Shown here piece after piece: positions 58,074-64,000 of a stretch of 64,000 nt of DNA (position 1 is the stretch's first letter; each line of letters starts with the position of its first letter). Origin of the DNA: Cyprinodon diabolis (taxonomy: Eukaryota; Chordata; Actinopteri; Cyprinodontiformes; Cyprinodontidae). The translations under genes were made by a program, and so were the position numbers. The notes beneath the pieces are model-generated. The model was not told where the DNA came from, ran no database searches, and saw nothing but the letters and a program-made list of their open reading frames with translations. The stretch is from NCBI GenBank assembly GCA_030533445.1, contig JARPUW010000303.1, positions 1 through 64,000 on the forward strand, in the 5' to 3' direction.

Positions 58074-61000
58074 AATTTTGAGGGGGGCCACCTACTGCCC
58101 GTCTGGGGAACAGGGCCAATACGGCCCTGGCAAGTGATGTCGGGGCTCCCCAGACCAACTGCTTACGCCTTTGAGGGCTGCTGAGGGAAGGAAAGAGGGC
58201 TAGGTCATGGGCAAAGAGAGCTGTGTGCCACTTGTGCTGAAATCTGGGAAATAGACGTGCACAGCGTATGATGCAAAAGGGTAATATGGGTTGTCCATAT
58301 TGAACCGCAGTGGGTAAAGCTCAGTTGGTGGGCTCCGCCCGCCTGCTAGGAGCCCTTGCAGCGATGAAAAAAATCACCAATGGCGGGCTCTGCCCGCCTG
58401 CTAAGAGCCATTGCAGTGATGAAATCACCAATGGCGGGCTCCGCCCGCCTTCTAAGAGCCATTGCAGTGATGAAATCACCAATGGCGGGCTCTGCCCGCC
58501 TTCTAAGAGCCATTGCAGTGATGAAATTACAAATGGCAATGAGCAATATGCCAGAATGTATGAGTGTGTATAAGGAAGAGGCTTTTATTCTGTAGAGTCC
58601 CTGGAGTCTTATTTTGAAAGTCTATCATGGAAGTGCATCTAAAGATGGGTCATGCCCAGCAGTTATATAGAATCAATTTCCAAATGTTAAATCACTGGTT
58701 TTCCATGTTATTAGGTGAATAGTTGCTGTATTACAGAGTAAATGGGAGACTTTTATTGTGAAATTTGCTCTGGGTGTGTTTTGAAAAGGTCACTAGAGTC
58801 TAATAAAAACAACCTGGAAGAGTTTGGGTCATAATGTTGAGCCATTTGCATCAATTAATGCATTAGTATAATCTAGAGGCTTTTATTTTGTAGGGTCGCT
58901 GGAGTCTTATTTTGAAAGTCCAACAGAGTTGTGTTTATAGAAAATGTTCAGACCCGTCAATGATAGTTGATTACTTTCCAATCGTTAAATCACTCTTTTT
59001 CCATGTTATTAGGGCAGTAGATGAAGCGGAAATGGGAGGCTTTTATTTTGAAATTTGCTATAGGGTGTGTTTTAAACAGTCTCCTAGAGTCTATTCTCTA
59101 AAACGGGGTTGAGTTTGGGTCATAATATTGAGCCATATAGGGCAATAAATATATGTAAAAAATATAGAGGCTTTTATTTTGTAGGGTCCCTGGAGTCTTA
59201 TTTTGAAAGTCTATCAGTGCTGAGTGGCAAGGGAAGTGTCATGGACAGCAGTCATATAGTATCCATTTCCCAATGTTAAATCAGTCCTTTCACCCTCCAT
59301 TAGATTAATATGTGCTGTTTAAAACAGCAGAGGTAAAATCTGTTTGAAGCTTGGTAACCTTGACAACGCTTAACGAGCCTCTCACTGACACAGACAACAG
59401 CTGCACTCACTATTGGTTTCTTCTTCCCAGGCTTTTTTGTATGGGAAGAACGGCAACGAAAACAAACGACTACTGATCAAAAACCGTATGAGTTATTCAA
59501 AAAACATTTTCACCATGAGCATCAGCAATCCTTCGACTCCAAGTATACCAACTTTGGTGTATGTGTGTCATTCAGAACAATATTTATGACGACTTGAAAA
59601 CACATAGTCTGATTCGTTTCTCTCCCATCTTCAGCTCAAAAAGAATGGAGAAAGGCTGAAACTCATCGACTTTAGGTTGGTCTGGAGGGTTTTTAAGGAA
59701 AAGTATTAATCCTACCATAATTCCGAAGACATTGTGTGAGTCCAGAGGTTTCAGTCTACAAACTGACCAAAAATGGTGACTGTAGCTCCAAATATGTGGC
59801 CGTGAGGGCGAGAATAAGATGTTTGATCTTAAAAAAATGGCCGCCTCACACTAAGATTTCAGCAGCTGCACTCTAGCAGGCTGCTGCAGAAGCTAACTGT
59901 CAGCTAGCTTCCAGGTGCTTACCCTCCGAACAAACGACTGCTGAGCAAAAACCGTAAAAGATATCTGAAAAATTCTTTCAGTGAAAGCAACATCTATCCT
60001 TTGTCTCAGACTGGGGTAACCTTCATGTCTGTAGGTCTTTCACAACCCAAAACGAAGCACAAACAAAATGGTTGGCCCACCTGCTCCTCCCTTTGTTTGA
60101 ACTGCAGGACCTCACTCTCACTCACCTTTTAGCTGCTAAAGCACCCCTCCGAACAAACGACTGCTGAGTAAAAACCGTAAAAGGTGTCTGAAAAATTCTT
60201 TTTATCTAAGCGACAGCTATATCTTGTCTTCAATTGGAGTAACTTTCATGGCTGTAGGTCATCTACAAACTGAATGGGAAGAGAAAGAAAAAGAAAAAAC
60301 GTTTCATCACACCTAAGCTTCTAATTGAGCTAGCTGCAGCAGGTCACTGTCACTCAGCTTTCAGGTGCTTAAAATGTCCTCCGAACAAACGACTGCTGAG
60401 CAAAAACCGTATGAGTTATTCAAAAAATTTTTTCACCGTGAGCGTCAGTCATCCTTCGACTCCAACTATGCCAACTTTGGTGTATGTGTGTCATTCAGAA
60501 AAATATTTATGACGAGTTTAAAACACATAGTCGGATTCGTTTTTCTCCCCTCTTCTGCTCCAAAACCAATGAAAAACGGCTCTGATTTTCATCGACTTTA
60601 GGTCGGTCTGGAGGGTTTTTAAGGAAAAGTATTAATCCTACCGTAATTCCGAAGATATTGTGTGGGTCCAGAGATTTCAGTCTACAAACTGACCAAAAAT
60701 GGTGACTCTAGCTATAAATATGTGGCCGTGAGGGCGAGTTTAAAATGTTTTTTTGTGTTTAAAAAACGCCTGCCTCACACTCTAGCTTTTCAGTTGCTCC
60801 ACTCTAGCAGGCTGGATTTTGCTAAAACTTTGTGGCGCTTGAGGTCTGATTATACAAAAACCATAGCAGTTATCAACATACCGTCTTCAGTTTTAAATAG
60901 ACGAAGGATTTATCTACAAACTGAGCTTTAAACTGTTTTTCTAGGTGAATGTATGCCGACACAGTGAAGCGCTGTTTTTTATGCTTTTTTTTCCCTCTCC

Positions 61001-61214
61001 CCATTCATTTCCTATGGGATTTTTTTGCGACGTTTTCGCTAATAATTCGCAAACCTTCGGACTAATGAGAAAGTTTTATACAAGCACACATCACCCCATT
61101 GGTCCCGACGCGTGTGCCAACTTTGGGCCCGATCCGCCAAACCGTGCGGGACTAGTTACGCGCCGAAGTTTTGGGTATACGGGAGAATTATAATAACTAG
61201 AAAATTTCTAAAGA
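58074..61214. repeat. Macrosatellite unit 19 (class B, 3,141 bp)
   Basis: The module-free sister of unit 4. Private CTACCATAATTCC (CG to CA) in D1 near 59716. Confidence 0.97.
58327..58536. repeat. Hairpin minisatellite, unit 19 (4 cores)
   Basis: Loops TCC, TCT, TCC and TCT, matching unit 4. Confidence 0.93.
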
Positions 61215-64000
61215 AATTTTGAGGGGGGCCACCTACTGCCCGTCTGGGGAACCGGGCCAATACGGCCCTGGCAAGTGATGTCGGGGCTCCCCAGACCAAC
61301 TGCTTATGCCTTTGAGGGCTGCTGAGGGAAGGAAAGAGGGCTAGGTCATGGGCAAAGAGAGCTGTGTGCCACCTGTGCTGAAATCTGGGTAATAGACGTG
61401 CACAGCGTATGATGCACAAGGGTAATATGGGTTGTCCATATTGAACCGCAGTGGGTAAAGCTCAGTTGGTGGGCTCCGCCCGCCTGCTAGGAGCCCTTGC
61501 AGCGATGAAAAAAATCCCCAATGGCGGGCTCTGCCCGCCTGCTAAGAGCCATTGCAGTGATGAAATCACCAATGGCGGGCTCCGCCCGCCTCCTAACAGC
61601 CATTGCAGTGATGAAATCATCAATGGCGGGCTCCGCCCGCCTTCTAAGAGCCATTGCAGTGATGAAATTACAAATGGCTATAAGCAATATGCCAGAATGT
61701 ATGAGTGTGTATAAGGAAGAGGCTTTTATTTTGTAGAGTCCCTGTAGTCTTATTTTGAAAGTCTATCATGGAAGTGCATCTATAGATGGGTCATGCCCAG
61801 CAGTGATATAGAATCCATTTCCAAATGTTAAATCACTGGTTTTCCATGTTATTAGGTGAATAGTTCCTGTATTACAGAGTAAATGGGAGACTTTTATTGT
61901 GAAATTTGCTCTGGGGTGTGTTTTGAAAAGGTCACTAGAGTCTAATAAAAACAACCTGGAAGAGTTTGGGTCATAATGTTGAGCCATTTGCATCAATTAA
62001 TGCATTAGTATAATCTAGAGGCTTTTATTTTGTAGGGTCCCTGGAGTCTTATTTTGAAAGTCCAACAGAGTTGTGTTTAGAGAAAATGTTCAGACCCATC
62101 AATGATAGTTGATGACTTTCCAATCGTTAAATCACTCTTTTTCCATTTTATTAGGGCAGTAGATGAAGCGGAAATGGGAGGCTTTTATTTTGAAATTTGC
62201 CATAGGGTGTGTTTTAAACAGTCTCCTAGAGTCTATTCTCTAAAATGGGGTTGAGTTTGGGTCATAATGTTGAGCCATATAGGGCAATAAATATATGTAA
62301 AAAATATAGAGGCTTTTATTTTGAAGGGTCCCTGGAGTCTTATTTTGAAAGTCTATCAGTGCTGAGTGGCAAGGGAAGTGTCATGGACGGCAGTCATATA
62401 GTATCCATTTCCCAATGTTAAATCAGTGCTTTCACCCTCCATTAGATTAATATGTGCTGTTTAAAACAGCAGAGGTAAAATCTGTTTGAAGCTTGGTAAC
62501 CTTGACAACGCTTAATGAGCCTCTCACTGACACAGACAACAGCTGCACTCACTATTGGTTTCTTCTTCCCAGGCTTTTTTGTATGGGAAGAACGGCACCG
62601 AACAAACGACTGCTGAGCAAAAACCGTATGAGTTATTAAAAAACAAATTTCACCATGAGCATCAGCAATCCTTCGAATCCAACTATACCAACTTTGGTGT
62701 ATGTGTGTCATTCAGAACAATATTTATGACGACTTGAAAACACATAGTCTGATTCGTTTTTCTCCCATCTTCAGCTTAAAAAGAATGGAGAAAGGCTGAA
62801 ACTCATCGACTTTAGGTTGGTCTGGAGGGTTTTTAAGGAAAAGTATTAATCCTACCGTAATTCCGAAGACATTGTGTGAGTCCAGAGGTTTCAGTCTACA
62901 AACTGACCAAAAATGGTGACTGTAGGTCCAAATATGTGGCCGTGAGGGCGAGAATAAGATGTTTGATCTTAAAAAAATGGCCGCCTCACACTAAGATTTC
63001 AGCAGCTGCACTCTAGCAGGCTGCTGCAGAAGCTAACTGTCAGCTAGCTTCCAGGTGCTTACCCTCCGAACAAACGACTGCTGAGCAAAAACCGTAAAAG
63101 ATATCTGAAAAATTCTTTCAGTGAAAGCAACATCTATCCTTTGTCTCAGACTGGGGTAACCTTCATGTCTGTAGGTCTTTCACAACCCAAAACGAAGCAA
63201 AAACAAAATGGTTGGCCCACCTGCTCCTCCCTTTCTTTTAACTGCAGGACCTCACTCTCACTCACCTTTCAGCTGCTAAAGCACCCCTCCGAACAAACGA
63301 CTGCTGAGTAAAAACCATAAAAGGTATCTCAAAAATTATTTTTATCTAAGCGACAGCTATATCTTGTCTTCAATTGGAGAAACTTTCATGGCTGTAGGTC
63401 ATCTACAACCTGAATGGGAAGAGAAAGAAAAAGAAAAAACGTTTCGTCACACATGAGCTTCTAATTGAGCTAGCTGCAGCAGGTCACTCACCCAGCTTTG
63501 AGGTGCTTAAAATGTCCTCCGAACAAACGACTGCTGAGCAAAAACCGTATGAGTTATTCAAAAAATTCTTTCACCGTGAGCGTCAGCCATCCTTCGACTC
63601 CAACTATGCCAACTTTGGTGTATGTGTGTCATTCAGAAAAATATTTATGACGACTTGAAAACACATAGTCTGATTCGTTTTTCTCCCCTCTTCTGCTCCA
63701 AAACCAATGAAAAACTGCTCTGATTTTCATCGACTTTAGGTCGGTCTGGAGGGTTTTTAAGGAAAAGTATTAATCCTACCGTAATTCCGAAGATATTGTG
63801 TGGGTCCAGAGATTTCAGTCTACAAACTGACCAAAAATGGTGACTCTAGCTATAAATATGTGGCCGTGAGGGCGAGTTTAAAATGTTTTTTTGTGTTTAA
63901 AAAACGCCTGCCTCACACTCTAGCTTTTCAGTTGCTCCACTCTAGCAGGCTGGATTTTGCTAAAACTTTGTGGCGCTTGAGGTCTGATTATACAAAAACC
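61215..64000. repeat. Macrosatellite unit 20, cut by the window end (class C2, 2,786 bp seen)
   Basis: It runs from the junction into the tail and stops in the AAAAACC motif. Head and E2-D2 linker are class C2. It shares the replaced D2 end (GACGACTTGAAAAC) and AAAACTGCTC with unit 8. Private AAACAAATTTC and TTCGAATCC in D1 and GGAGAAACTTTC in E2. Confidence 0.97.
61468..61677. repeat. Hairpin minisatellite, unit 20 (4 cores)
   Basis: The only C2 array with four cores. Loops are TCC, TCT, TCC and TCC. One 54-bp step present in units 8, 12 and 15 is missing. ATCATCAATGG replaces ATCACCAATGG before the last core. Confidence 0.93.

Noticed and set aside
1..64000. Ribosomal DNA repeat or its spacer
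   Set aside because: No 18S, 5.8S, 28S or 5S sequence occurs anywhere in the units, and the unit is complete without any RNA gene.

Overview
The whole 64 kb window is one uninterrupted head-to-tail tandem array. It holds 19 complete copies and one partial copy (20 in all) of a complex repeat unit of 3,141-3,400 bp. I took the unit boundary at a conserved AATTTTGAGG at the end of a short palindrome. Units start at 1, 3401, 6569, 9710, 12917, 16059, 19407, 22602, 25796, 29174, 32315, 35559, 38797, 41966, 45275, 48469, 51710, 54878, 58074 and 61215. All lie in the same orientation, with nothing between them. I find no convincing protein-coding gene, rRNA, tRNA, CRISPR array or intact transposon. 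This is a macrosatellite, and it should be annotated as repeats rather than as genes.

Organism: a eukaryote, most likely a vertebrate. There is no bacterial-style gene density. Many differences between units are CG to TG or CA changes, as expected of DNA methylated at CpG in the germ line. The style of the sequence (a CCCATTCATTTCCTATGGG-type stretch, AAACCGT-anchored fragments, GC hairpins joined by AAT runs) resembles repeats I associate with teleost fish. That last step is inference from memory and was not searched.

Layout of a unit, using unit 1 as reference: (i) a head of 253 bp, the same length in all 20 copies; (ii) a minisatellite with a 51-bp period and 4-5 GGCGGGC/GCCCGCC hairpin cores; (iii) an AT-rich block of about 295-bp modules, two full and one partial (560-1316); (iv) a compound block in which a segment of about 430 bp (D1, 1439-1865) recurs about 0.92 kb downstream (D2, 2363-2796), with two monomers of about 225 bp (E1, E2) between them; (v) a unique tail (2797-3170); (vi) an optional 66-bp AAT-linked hairpin module in 0-3 copies; (vii) a 20-bp palindrome spanning the junction with the next unit.

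Units fall into four sequence classes. Class A (2, 5, 9, 11, 13, 14, 16, 17) has GATGCACAAGG and GAAACACAG in the head and a GGCTTCGCC first core. Class B (3, 4, 6, 10, 19) has GATGCAAAAGG, GAACCGCAG and four hairpin cores. Class C1 (1, 7, 18) resembles B but has AAATCCCC after the first core. Class C2 (8, 12, 15, 20) adds CCACCTGTG and GGGTAATAG in the head and a shortened E2-D2 linker. The order is C1 A B B A B C1 C2 A B A C2 A A C2 A A C1 B C2. It includes a duplicated block (12-13 matching 15-16) and chimeric units (for example 14, with an A head and a B-like tail). This is what unequal exchange and gene conversion produce. Among close sister copies the length differences are accounted for by the terminal hairpin module, which makes that junction the fastest-changing site in the array.
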